From NCBI RefSeq assembly GCF_000766945.1, contig NZ_KN266207.1:813898-877897 (forward strand): DNA of 64,000 nucleotides. Reading direction: 5' to 3'. Each line of letters begins with the position of its first letter. Within the stretch, counting starts at the first letter, position 1. This document shows, in pieces, positions 9,448 through 18,171 of the stretch. Source of the stretch: Cellvibrio mixtus subsp. mixtus J3-8. GTDB taxonomy: Bacteria > Pseudomonadota > Gammaproteobacteria > Pseudomonadales > Cellvibrionaceae. Made by a program: the position numbers and the translations under genes. Under the pieces are notes generated by a model. The model did not search any database and was not told where the DNA came from. It was given only the letters and a program-made list of their open reading frames with translations.

Positions 9448-11001
9448 TTATTCTGCTGCAGGGTGTGAGCCAGGCATATCCGGGTTTTTATTACTATCTC
9501 CCAGGTTGGTTTCGATGGGGATTTCAATGCGAATACAACAGCCAGGATTAATCCGGTCTGCCGTGCGCCTGGGGTTAGCATGAATGCTCACATTCCCTCC
9601 ATGCGCCATGATCATACCGCGACAAATGGTTAAACCCAAGCCGCTTCCCGAGCGCCGGCGATCCCCTTTTTCTGCGGTATGAAAACGTTCGAATACTTTT
9701 TCACGTTCCTCTTCGGGCAAGCCTGGCCCCTGGTCACATACATTGATAACAATAAAGTCATTTTCTTTCACACAACTGACTTCGATACTGGCATCCGGTG
9801 GTGAAAATTTAATGGCATTATCGATGACATTAAACAATGCTTGTTCAATTAATGCGGCCTGGATGTAAAGGGAAGGCAGGTTAGGGTCGATTTCTGCACG
9901 TACATCATTTTGGATCAATAGAGGTTTAAGGCGTTTTTTTACAACGCTGATAATTTCTTCAACACTGACCCAGTCGCGCTCCAGGCGCAGTTCGCCAAAT
10001 CCGAGCCGCGTCATATCCAGCAAGTTCTGGGTGTAACGGTTCAGGCGCTGTGCTTCTTCCAATACTGTTGTTAACAGCTCTCGCGTTTGCTGTTTATCCA
10101 GGTGATCGCCAAACTCCATTACCGTCGAGGTTGCCCCAATCATTGTTGTTAAGGGAGTACGGAAGTCGTGTGATACTGACGAGAGCAACGCAGAGCGAAG
10201 TAATTCATTTTCTTTCGCAATTTTTTCTTTTTCCAATTCAGCAGACAAACTGGTCCGTTCCAATGAAATATTTACCTGATGCAGTAACAGCAGGAAAATA
10301 TCTTTGGGAAGATATTGAATATTTTCAATAGAGATTTTCAACAGGCCAATTACTTGCCGTGAATTAAACAAAAAGTACACATCGTGTTCTTGCTGCAAAT
10401 CCGGAATTTTAGCAATGAGCTCCGGTGTAAGGCGCAGCTCAAGCAACTCTTCCAGATAGGTTTTTCGTAAATGCGTCATCCTGCGAATAGTCGGGTGGGT
10501 GGCCCAGTTACTATCGCGCGTGATTAACACGCAACTCTCTTTCCAGGGCTCAAGTGCCGCACGCATTGCATTAAGCACATCGTTGGTATCCAGTGCTTTA
10601 GGAAGTTTTTCCAGCAGTTCCAATTCGATATCTGTCATAAATTCGCGTACACGAATTCGCTGCACGTTTTGTTTATGCTTGGTGGCCATGTAACCCACGA
10701 TCACGGATGTCAACAAAAACAAGAGGATGGTTAACAGATCTTCATCCTGATGAATGATGATCGACCCGTAAGGTTCGGCAAAAAAGAAACTGAATGCAAA
10801 AAAGCTGGAAAGCGCATTAATAATTGCCAATTCGACAGTAACATTGATGGCGATAAAAACCACCATCACAATGTATAACAACGGCACATTGGCTTTAGGT
10901 AAATAATCGGTAATTAAAAATGCGATGGGCGTGAGTAGCCACGGGAATAAAATCCCGATCGGATACGCAAAGCGGCGGAGAATCTTTTCGATACTCATCA
11001 T
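9448..11001 (-). CDS. KdpD-like sensor histidine kinase lacking the KdpD/USP N-terminus
   Basis: The product is 517 residues from ATG 11001, which overlaps the trkH stop codon (ATGA). A more upstream in-frame ATG would lie deep inside trkH. About four membrane segments at the N-terminus resemble the DUF4118 membrane region of KdpD. A GAF-like linker follows, then the HisKA dimerisation helix with the phospho-acceptor H278 in S-V-S-H-D-F-R-T-P-L. The HATPase domain has N-x-x-x-N-A-I-K-F, D-Q-G-P-G-L and G-S-G-L-G-L. The roughly 350-residue cytoplasmic KdpD and universal-stress region that comes first in classical KdpD is absent. It is coupled to trkH, which suggests potassium or osmotic sensing. 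Confidence 0.86.
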   Translation of the reverse strand: MMSIEKILRRFAYPIGILFPWLLTPIAFLITDYLPKANVPLLYIVMVVFIAINVTVELAIINALSSFFAFSFFFAEPYGSIIIHQDEDLLTILLFLLTSVIVGYMATKHKQNVQRIRVREFMTDIELELLEKLPKALDTNDVLNAMRAALEPWKESCVLITRDSNWATHPTIRRMTHLRKTYLEELLELRLTPELIAKIPDLQQEHDVYFLFNSRQVIGLLKISIENIQYLPKDIFLLLLHQVNISLERTSLSAELEKEKIAKENELLRSALLSSVSHDFRTPLTTMIGATSTVMEFGDHLDKQQTRELLTTVLEEAQRLNRYTQNLLDMTRLGFGELRLERDWVSVEEIISVVKKRLKPLLIQNDVRAEIDPNLPSLYIQAALIEQALFNVIDNAIKFSPPDASIEVSCVKENDFIVINVCDQGPGLPEEEREKVFERFHTAEKGDRRRSGSGLGLTICRGMIMAHGGNVSIHANPRRTADRINPGCCIRIEIPIETNLGDSNKNPDMPGSHPAAE

Positions 11002-12449
11002 GCGCGCCAGAATGCGGGTGCAAATAAAACCAGAATCGTTAAAAACTCCAGGCGCCCAAGTAGCATGGCAACAGACAATGTCCATTTAGCGAGATCAGTC
11101 AAGCTGGAATAATTGCCAGCAGGGCCAATAATGTCTCCCAGTCCCGGCCCTACGTTCATCAATGACGCGGCCGAACCGGTGACGCTGGTTACCAAATCCA
11201 ATCCGGTAAAAGCGAGAATAACCGAACACACAACCAAACAAACCGTCATCAAAAACATATAGGAGATAGATGATGCAATAATTTCCGAACTGATCAGGCG
11301 ATTGTTGTAGCGGCGACTGATGACGGCCCTTGGATGAATTGCTGTCATAATTTGCTCTTTAACCAGGCTGCCAAATATTTGCAGTCGAAACACTTTAATC
11401 CCGCCAGTTGTAGAGCCAGAACAGCCACCAATGAACGTTAGGAAAAAGAAAATAATAAGGGCAGCTGACCCCCAAAGCTGATAGTCACCCGAGGCGAACC
11501 CGGTGGTTGTAATCACTGACACAATGTTAAAGCAAGCCTTGGTCAAGGCGTGAAAAGGTTCCATTTGATCAGAAATTATTAAATAAAATGTTAGTACTAA
11601 TGTAGTTAGTGCCACTATCCATAGTAAGCCCTGAACCTGGGTGTCGCTAAAAATTACCAGCTTTTTATTGACCAGCAGGCGTACGAACAAGAAAAAAGGA
11701 AATGCGCCTGCAAGCATAAAAACGATGGCAACCCAATGAATCAGTAATCCATCAAATTGCGCGAATGAATGATCAGAAGTAGAAAACCCACCTGTCGATA
11801 CTGTTGTCATTGCATGGTTAATTGCATTGAAAACATCCATGCCCGCCACCCAAAAAGCGAGGAAGCAGATACCGGATAAGAGCAGATAGCAGTAAATAAT
11901 CATCGCCATAAGGCTTTGCGCCCTCGGCATGGCTTTATCTGACCAATCAGAGGATTCGGTCTTAAACAAACGCATTCCACCTACGCGCAAGAATGGCAGT
12001 ACAGCGATCGCCATACCGATAATCCCTACGCCACCGATCCAGTTAAGCATTGAACGCCACAGTAAAATATCCTTTGGCAGTGCATCCAGGCCTGACATTA
12101 CCGAAGAGCCTGTTGCGGTTACTCCGGCTACTGCTTCAAATACCGCATCGGCAATGCTCAATGGTTTCGCCATTAAGAGAAACGGAATTGCGCTGAACAG
12201 GCAGACACCGGTCCAGGTACAACTGGTAATCAAAAATACTTGCCGGGGTTGCATGTAATCGAGGCGGGATGTTTTTCCAATCAGCAAGAAAACGATACCT
12301 GCCACACTGGTTATGGTGGCCGATGAGAAGAACGCGAGTTGATTGTCACTATCGTAAGCAATGGAGAGCGCCAGGGGCACCAACATGAATAATGCGAGGA
12401 TGTTCAGGATTGCGCCCAAAATAAGCAGCGTAGGCCCCAGTAGTTTCAT
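10998..12449 (-). CDS. trkH: TrkH-family potassium uptake protein
   Basis: The 483-residue polytopic membrane protein carries the four P-loop-like filter regions of TrkH (T-A-T-G-S-S-V-M-S-G, T-T-V-S-T-G-G-F, I-T-T-T-G-F-A-S-G-D, and a fourth near S-L-M-N-V-G-P-G-L-G). The first three have the Gly of the potassium filter in place; the fourth is N-V-G-P-G. Length matches the family. It imports potassium, normally together with a TrkA subunit that is not in this window. It is first in a three-gene unit with the KdpD-like kinase and KdpE-like regulator, and its stop overlaps the next start. Confidence 0.92.
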   Translation of the reverse strand: MKLLGPTLLILGAILNILALFMLVPLALSIAYDSDNQLAFFSSATITSVAGIVFLLIGKTSRLDYMQPRQVFLITSCTWTGVCLFSAIPFLLMAKPLSIADAVFEAVAGVTATGSSVMSGLDALPKDILLWRSMLNWIGGVGIIGMAIAVLPFLRVGGMRLFKTESSDWSDKAMPRAQSLMAMIIYCYLLLSGICFLAFWVAGMDVFNAINHAMTTVSTGGFSTSDHSFAQFDGLLIHWVAIVFMLAGAFPFFLFVRLLVNKKLVIFSDTQVQGLLWIVALTTLVLTFYLIISDQMEPFHALTKACFNIVSVITTTGFASGDYQLWGSAALIIFFFLTFIGGCSGSTTGGIKVFRLQIFGSLVKEQIMTAIHPRAVISRRYNNRLISSEIIASSISYMFLMTVCLVVCSVILAFTGLDLVTSVTGSAASLMNVGPGLGDIIGPAGNYSSLTDLAKWTLSVAMLLGRLEFLTILVLFAPAFWRA

Positions 12450-12544
12450 AGTGTCCGACTTTCAGGTATGGCAGAAAATGGCCGCATTCTAAACGCTAGC
12501 ATTGCGGGAGCCTATGGGGGACTGGATATATATTTGTAAAACCT

Positions 12545-12568
12545 GCTGGCAGGCCAAAATCTGCCAGC
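12545..12568 (-). terminator. Probable terminator of the GH15/PhK-like gene
   Basis: A perfect 8-base inverted repeat GCTGGCAG (12545-12552) and CTGCCAGC (12561-12568) has an 8-base loop. Read on the minus strand it lies about 40 bases after the stop at 12610 and is followed by AGGTTTTAC, a weak T tract. It also lies upstream of trkH, so it could instead be a leader structure. Confidence 0.5.
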
Positions 12569-12609
12569 TGTATTCCCCTGGTAATAATGGGCCTTAATAA
12601 CACTTGCCC

Positions 12610-15600
12610 TTAATAAGGCTGGGTAGTTTCTGCATAGATTAGCGTGACATACAGGTTCACTATATGCGGCGACTGCTGCATAAATACTGTCAGATCAGTC
12701 TCCAGCCCCAGGCCCGGTGATTGTGTTTTGCGTTCGTGCGCATAGCGTTCGGCAGCAAGTTCCAATACTTCACGGAACACGACAGGCCGCTGAAAACGCA
12801 TTTGCGGGTTATTAATGCAAAATTGAGTATAGGCATAAAGCGCCTCAATCATCGCACTTTTATAATAAGCAGGATGAAGTTGGTGGGTTAATTGATCAAT
12901 GTGGTGAGCAAAACTTTCCTCTCCCGGAGTCATGGAGCGACGAGTTGTTTTACAGTCGAGCACAAAACGCTGGCCGTTTGCATTGCTAAATATCAGGTAC
13001 TCCGCAAACATCAAACTATGCCATATATCTTTGAGGAAATTTTCATCGAAGTGGGTAATCAACCCGCGCGCTGTGCGCCATTCCAGCCAATCAGTATCCA
13101 TTGCGTCGGATAACACCGGATTTTCATCATCTGCATTTTCATTGTGATGGATTTTGTAAGGGGTAATGTGATTGATGCCCTGAGCAAATACTTTTTTGCG
13201 CGAGGTTAAAATGGTGCGAATCTTTTTATAGAGTTTTGCGGGTGATTGCAACCCGAGCCACTCGGTCATAGATACGTCTTCGGCATCGCCTTTATCCATA
13301 CCGCAGAGCAGCATGAAATTGCGCAATTGCACAGAATGCAAACCATCGAACAATTTTGGCTCCGAGCGAATCAACGAGCCTATGGCAGAAATTAATTCCT
13401 GTACCAGTGTGCGCTCCAATAGATCCGGAAATAATTGACGGACACTTTCAAAATAGGATGCATTTGAAAATGATTGATCTACTTTAATTTCGGTGTAATT
13501 GTTATCGCCAACGGTAATGGTGAGATTGCGTGCCGCTAACAATGTGAGGCTATCACCGAGGTCGGTAAGGGTATAATTTAATTGTGAAAAACAAAAACGT
13601 GCGAGCAACCAGTAATTTACTTTTTGTGAACGATAATACACATCACGAATTAAATCTTTAATAGTAATAATTGCCCCATTAATACCGATGTTGTCGGTCA
13701 GCTTATGCTTCTTGATATAGGCGGAAAATTTGCGGTAAGTCATTATATCGCTGTCGGTATAAAATTTTTCCAGGAGAACAGCTGCTTCCGGTTCTAATTG
13801 GGCTGCCTGCAACGCATCGCTCGCTGTGGAGGTTTGCATTTGGTTGGTCATGGATGTTACATGGAAATAAGGGATAGTCAGGTTATTTACACGCGATGCA
13901 CGATGGGCCAGGTTGGCCGATGCGTAACCGACATATTCTTCCTCATTGCGCAATTGGTAATTGCGTAGAACCTGGAATAGCAATTCAGCATTTGGAACTT
14001 TATACAAACGATGATCAACGAGTAAGGTAAAGACGGCTACTTCAGAACTGATCCAGTTTTTATAAATGAATTGAATTTCCTGTGTCAAACTTTCGATAAC
14101 CCATTGCGCATCATAGCGTCGATAATCTTCCCGTTCGCTTTGCAACCAGGATAAGCTTAAATAGATTTTGTTGTTAATTTGATAGGTTTGTGATGTGGCC
14201 AGGCTTTGCACACGCCGACGCGGGCGACCGCTCAAACCCAGTGATTTATTTTCACCGATATGTGCATAGGCTTCCATCAAACTTGATGCGGAAACCACGC
14301 CCATAGGTTTGATGTCTTGCAATGTTTCTGCAATAACACCGTATTTTGCAAGATGTTGTTTAACCATTTCATTTTCAGCCAGCACTACAAGTGCAATGCT
14401 GGATTTAATAAAGCGGGTAGAGCGCCTGCGCATTTTTAATGGGTCCAGGTCATCACTACTGACAAGGCCTTCATCGAGCATCAAACCGGTTAAATATAAA
14501 CTCTGCGCCCACACCAGTGGAATGTTTTCATTGGGAACGCGAGTCTGTGAGCGAGGACTTTTCTTTTCTTCTTCTATGTTTTCCATCGGTAGATAATACA
14601 GCTCTGGCAATAAGCCAACACCGTCGACATAAACCATAAGTGATTCAAGTTTTTTGCGATAATGTTTTGCTGTTGCTTCGCTGCCATCAAAAAGTGCAGT
14701 GATATAAAGATAAGTGAAAAATAACGGCCATTCGGATTCAATGTTTGCAAAATTACTTAATTCATCGTGTTCGTAATAAATACGCGAACTTTCTTCCAAA
14801 ACGGTTTGGTGTCCGTCCCATAGGAAACGCTTACAGCCATAATTGCCTCCAAGTTTTGTTAGCACTGAATCGCGTGTTTGCGTGGCGAGCGTTTCTTTTC
14901 CAACAGCGAAAGCGGGGAAGCCGATAATGCTTAATAACGCGCTATCAGTTTCTTTGGATAAGGATTCGCGCGGTAGAAGTGAGGCAAGGGTAGTCCTGGC
15001 AAGGGAAATCGCGTCGGCGATTACATGGATAACTGCTCTTTTATCGCCATGTTTACCAAATAAATTAAAACCATCCAACGCTTGTAATGCTGCTTTGGCC
15101 ATTCCAACCGAACTGGCATTGATTTCGGTTTTACCATTGTTGACTTTATTGCCTCGCTCCCAAATACCGTAATCCGGTGTGCGGTACGCGCTCGCAATGT
15201 AATAAACAAGGTTTTGCACAAAATCGACTTCGTCGTGGGTGCATACAATGCGCAAACCGGAGGCACTCATTTGTGCGAGCATTAATAAAAAAACGGAGGT
15301 CGCATCAATTTGCAAATGCCCCCAGGCATCATCTGCAACAACCGGCAGCCCAGTGGCTGTATCGTATTTCGCGTGTAATGCGTCACTGTTTTGCAATGAA
15401 TGTTTAAACGCTTCAACTTTATGCGCTTGTCGCATCATTGATTGTAACAATCCACGCATTAACTTGATGGTGGCTTGATCCAACTCGTCGCTTTTATGAT
15501 GTTCGCCCTGGTGCCTGAATGCCATCCCCAGGGTCCAGACGCAGATAATTGAATAAACATTATCGCGTACCCAGGCATCGGTGTAGTCGCCATGATTGTT

Positions 15601-15705
15601 AATTGCTGTACTGGCAGGAAGCAATCCGGTTACCGGATGCTGTTTACTGAGAATGACTGTTTCGACCTCTGCGTATAACCGCTCCAACAGTTGTTTATGC
15701 TTCAT
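12610..15705 (-). CDS. GH15 / phosphorylase kinase alpha-beta-like protein
   Basis: This 1031-residue cytoplasmic protein has no signal peptide. The N-terminal half begins with the pattern D-A-W-V-R-D-N-V-Y (about residues 43-51) and continues as an (alpha/alpha)6 toroid with W-x-R-G-N-K near 185, as in GH15 glucoamylase-like proteins and eukaryotic phosphorylase kinase alpha/beta subunits. The C-terminal half also looks like the extended PhK type found in Cellvibrio and other Gram-negative bacteria. I cannot verify the two catalytic acids, so hydrolase activity is uncertain; a role in alpha-glucan or trehalose handling is plausible. It stands alone, with a structured leader upstream. Confidence 0.78.
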   Translation of the reverse strand: MKHKQLLERLYAEVETVILSKQHPVTGLLPASTAINNHGDYTDAWVRDNVYSIICVWTLGMAFRHQGEHHKSDELDQATIKLMRGLLQSMMRQAHKVEAFKHSLQNSDALHAKYDTATGLPVVADDAWGHLQIDATSVFLLMLAQMSASGLRIVCTHDEVDFVQNLVYYIASAYRTPDYGIWERGNKVNNGKTEINASSVGMAKAALQALDGFNLFGKHGDKRAVIHVIADAISLARTTLASLLPRESLSKETDSALLSIIGFPAFAVGKETLATQTRDSVLTKLGGNYGCKRFLWDGHQTVLEESSRIYYEHDELSNFANIESEWPLFFTYLYITALFDGSEATAKHYRKKLESLMVYVDGVGLLPELYYLPMENIEEEKKSPRSQTRVPNENIPLVWAQSLYLTGLMLDEGLVSSDDLDPLKMRRRSTRFIKSSIALVVLAENEMVKQHLAKYGVIAETLQDIKPMGVVSASSLMEAYAHIGENKSLGLSGRPRRRVQSLATSQTYQINNKIYLSLSWLQSEREDYRRYDAQWVIESLTQEIQFIYKNWISSEVAVFTLLVDHRLYKVPNAELLFQVLRNYQLRNEEEYVGYASANLAHRASRVNNLTIPYFHVTSMTNQMQTSTASDALQAAQLEPEAAVLLEKFYTDSDIMTYRKFSAYIKKHKLTDNIGINGAIITIKDLIRDVYYRSQKVNYWLLARFCFSQLNYTLTDLGDSLTLLAARNLTITVGDNNYTEIKVDQSFSNASYFESVRQLFPDLLERTLVQELISAIGSLIRSEPKLFDGLHSVQLRNFMLLCGMDKGDAEDVSMTEWLGLQSPAKLYKKIRTILTSRKKVFAQGINHITPYKIHHNENADDENPVLSDAMDTDWLEWRTARGLITHFDENFLKDIWHSLMFAEYLIFSNANGQRFVLDCKTTRRSMTPGEESFAHHIDQLTHQLHPAYYKSAMIEALYAYTQFCINNPQMRFQRPVVFREVLELAAERYAHERKTQSPGLGLETDLTVFMQQSPHIVNLYVTLIYAETTQPY

Positions 15706-15733
15706 AAAGCCATCGCCATCAAAAGGGAAAAAT

Positions 15734-15781
15734 AGACTGGCAGGAGCTGGACGACAACGTTAAGTCGGGAACTGCCAGTCT
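15734..15781 (-). other. Inverted repeat in the leader of the GH15/PhK-like gene
   Basis: A perfect 10-base repeat, AGACTGGCAG (15734-15743) and CTGCCAGTCT (15772-15781), encloses 28 bases and ends about 28 bases before the start codon of the minus-strand gene. In the transcript it would form a hairpin just upstream of the ribosome binding region. It may be a regulatory leader or an operator. Confidence 0.45.
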
Positions 15782-16002
15782 CGTAAGGTATTGATTTCAG
15801 GAGGATAATGCTCCTTATACACAATAAGCCGGAAATATTCAAGGTTAGGCTGGTCGCCAAAATTAACGCCTCATTTTATAGCACGGGAAGGATATATTTG
15901 ACCGGCTATGGGGCAAACTCCTACGCGTCCTGATGACCGTAGTTTAACTTTCCAGGTAGGTAATTATAGAGAATTGGGAAAAAAGGCGACGGTATCTTGA
16001 TA

Positions 16003-16053
16003 TAAAACGGAAGATACCTTTTGGGGGCTCTCTTTTAGGTATCTTCCGTTTTA
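16003..16053. terminator. Long near-symmetric hairpin, probable bidirectional terminator
   Basis: A perfect 16-base stem, TAAAACGGAAGATACC (16003-16018) and its reverse complement (16038-16053), closes a 19-base loop. The A-rich 5' arm and T-rich 3' arm make it terminator-like on both strands. It lies 150 bases after the HTH gene on the minus strand. A further copy of GGTATCTT lies at 15991-15998. A remnant of a mobile element end is possible. Confidence 0.55.
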
Positions 16054-16203
16054 TTTTAGCGAATGACAGGACAAGGCACTCTGTAAAAACCAGCACTTAC
16101 GAAATGACTCAATACTTTATTTCACAGCTGCTAATGCATGGCTTAAATGAAATAGAAACAAATAAATCTGCAGTCTCGAAAATGATGAATAACCAATAAA
16201 ACG

Positions 16204-16509
16204 TTATTTTATTGATTCAATTCCTTTCTGTTCCGCAAGGATCAACATTTTTAAGGCAGAACCTTGAGGCTTCCTTTCTCCTTGTTCCCATTTTTTCACA
16301 AGTTTATCGCTAACATTTAAAAATCTGGCAAAAACAGGTTGCGATAGTCCATTTTTCAAGCGCAGCGATTTAACTTGTGCTGCTGAAAATTCATATATTG
16401 ATGTCAGGCATTCAACATCAAATTGGCGCATAGTTGTTTTTTCTATTGAGCAGTGTTGGTCAGAATTTTTAAACGCATAGAATATGTCAAAATCAGAATT
16501 TTCACGCAT
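16204..16509 (-). CDS. Xre/HigA-type HTH regulator (orphan antitoxin-like)
   Basis: The 101-residue protein has a C-terminal helix-turn-helix (about 45-90) with L-R-L-K-N-G-L-S-Q-P-V-F-A-R-F-L-N-V and K-W-E-Q-G-E-R-K-P, very close to NadS/HigA2-type antitoxins. Some 25 extra N-terminal residues precede M27, which could be the real start. Such antitoxins usually follow a RelE/HigB toxin gene, but the 650 bases upstream on the minus strand contain no recognisable toxin. It is therefore an orphan or a toxin-loss remnant, or a regulator recruited by the adjacent gene cluster. Confidence 0.75.
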   Translation of the reverse strand: MRENSDFDIFYAFKNSDQHCSIEKTTMRQFDVECLTSIYEFSAAQVKSLRLKNGLSQPVFARFLNVSDKLVKKWEQGERKPQGSALKMLILAEQKGIESIK

Positions 16510-17181
16510 TTGGCTATTCCATATTTAGTTTCTCTCCCTGCAATGATGGTCAAAGACCTTCCTTTATCCGGCGATAATACCGTTAAGTTCATTTAAATAG
16601 CAAACATGCGGATCCTGAAACACTTATGTGCCCCCATGGGGTACATAAATATTTTTATTTAATATTTTAAAAAAATTTTTGAAATTTTTTTAAAAAAAGT
16701 TGAAGCAATACACAAGTAATATGATTGTAACACCTCTATTGCGGTGTTAGGATTTGACCCTAAAGGAGCTTGAAGTTAAATGGTCAAGGCAGGGCATATT
16801 CATAAATTTCCGCTGATTTTTCGGTGTTATTGATCCTTCCCGTCTGCTTTTTTCTGTTTCTTCTGGTTTTATATCATTTAGGTTGCTCTTGTTAATTCTG
16901 ATTTTTTCAGTGATTAGTTGTTTTTTCTTCTCTTGGAAAATACTTAATTGGTGCTGGTGGTACTAATTTTTATTTTTAAAGAATATTTCATTGCTGGATA
17001 TTTATTGCCGAAAATAAATATAAGTTGATTTAAGTGTCTTGCGATTAAATTAAAACTCAAAAAAATTTAAAAAATCCAGTTATGGATTCGGTTACTTTTA
17101 ATAAAAACGAAACAACCGGCCAGTATATTTCACAGAATACTAGATAGATGTCGCATAAAGCGTTGTGTGGTGCAAGTTCAG
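16510..17181. other. AT-rich intergenic region at the left border of the biosynthetic block
   Basis: The 672 bases have no supported gene and are clearly AT-richer than their surroundings, with long A and T runs at 16650-16700. They contain a short hairpin AACACC/GGTGTT (16729-16748). A possible 17-codon frame starts at ATG 16780 and ends at 16833, with AGGAG 11 bases upstream. The region likely holds the promoter for the phosphopantetheinyl transferase gene, but no well-spaced -35/-10 pair is clear. Confidence 0.55.
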
Positions 17182-17931
17182 ATGGGGTTTTTAAAAGCTG
17201 ATACGCTTTCTGATTGTGTAGATGTTTGGCATTTAAATGTTGATGGTATTGTTTTTGAAGATTTTTCGCTGCGTTATTCATACATGCTAAGTGCAGATGA
17301 AATCGAAAAAATTAATGGTTTTATGTTTGAAAAAGATAGGTTGATTTGCCTGGTTTCCCGAGTGTTGCTGCGCTTGTCATTATCCTCTTATTCCTCTTGT
17401 AAAGCCCCGGAAGATTGGACTTTTTCGCGGGAAAAGTACGGAAAACCCTATCTTGTTGATGGCGGCTCAGGTGAATTGAAATTTAACCTGACGCATTCGG
17501 GAAGTTTTGTCTGTTGCGCTGTTACAACAGCTGGTGAAGTGGGTGTTGATATTGAAACAACCACTTTTATCAAGGATGTCGATGGAGTGGTAAATCGGTT
17601 TTTTGCTACTGAGGAAAAGGAATTTTTAAAAACGCTGGCTGAGTACGAAAAGCAGCCGTTCTTTTTTCGTTTGTGGACGATTAAGGAATCTTATGTAAAA
17701 GCGCTCGGGGTTGGGATGAACATTCCATTCGATAGTTTTTGCATTAATACTGAATCTATCTTAAACGCGCGTGTTGACGTGCGATATGAATTTGATCGAG
17801 CTAACAGGAAATGGCAATTTTTTTCGCAAACTCACAGTCGCGATGCCTATCCGGTTGCCGTAGCAGTTCTAACGGACTGCCAATTAAACCTTGTGTGGCG
17901 TGATGCTTCTGCATTACTGCTATCAATGTGA
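17182..17931 (+). CDS. Sfp-type 4'-phosphopantetheinyl transferase
   Basis: The product is 249 residues from ATG 17182; GTG codons at 17167 and 17170 are alternative starts, and none has a clear ribosome binding site. The N-terminal V-D-V-W-H-L-N-V-D opening and the motifs V-G-V-D-I-E (Mg/CoA binding) and W-T-I-K-E-S-Y-V-K-A-L-G (catalytic Glu and Lys) identify the Sfp/EntD superfamily. It transfers the phosphopantetheine arm of CoA to the carrier-domain Ser. It is the first gene of the biosynthetic block and would activate the PKS ACPs, the discrete ACP and the five NRPS carrier domains. Confidence 0.93.
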   Translation: MGFLKADTLSDCVDVWHLNVDGIVFEDFSLRYSYMLSADEIEKINGFMFEKDRLICLVSRVLLRLSLSSYSSCKAPEDWTFSREKYGKPYLVDGGSGELKFNLTHSGSFVCCAVTTAGEVGVDIETTTFIKDVDGVVNRFFATEEKEFLKTLAEYEKQPFFFRLWTIKESYVKALGVGMNIPFDSFCINTESILNARVDVRYEFDRANRKWQFFSQTHSRDAYPVAVAVLTDCQLNLVWRDASALLLSM

Positions 17932-18171
17932 GCAATTTAAATTTAGTGGCTCACAATTTAGTGAGATCACATAGGCTGAAAATGAAAACGTTCAACAAAA
18001 TGTTGTGTGTATAAACGCACTAATTTTTTTCCTTGAGCGATGGATTAATTGTAATTGAGCACATTTCTATGTGTTGTAACAGGTTGTAACGAGCAGGTTT
18101 TCAGGGATTGGTGGTAAATGGATTTTGTAATTAATTGATTTCACTATTCTGATTCCGGGAAGATCGTAATT

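Larger units (their letters stand above)
15706..16203. other. Non-coding gap with two inverted repeats
   Basis: The 498 bases between the GH15/PhK-like gene and the HTH gene have no convincing coding frame. They hold the leader hairpin at 15734-15781 and the long hairpin at 16003-16053, and presumably the promoter of the GH15/PhK-like gene, which I could not place. Nothing else is evident. Confidence 0.6.

Noticed and set aside
16700-16725. Promoter TTGAAG / TATGAT before the phosphopantetheinyl transferase gene
   Set aside because: The spacing is only 14 bases, too short for a normal sigma-70 promoter.
16510-17166. HigB/RelE toxin partner for the HTH gene
   Set aside because: No frame in this AT-rich stretch on either strand gives a toxin-like protein; the only longer frame (17057-17281, minus) is low-complexity and overlaps the phosphopantetheinyl transferase gene.
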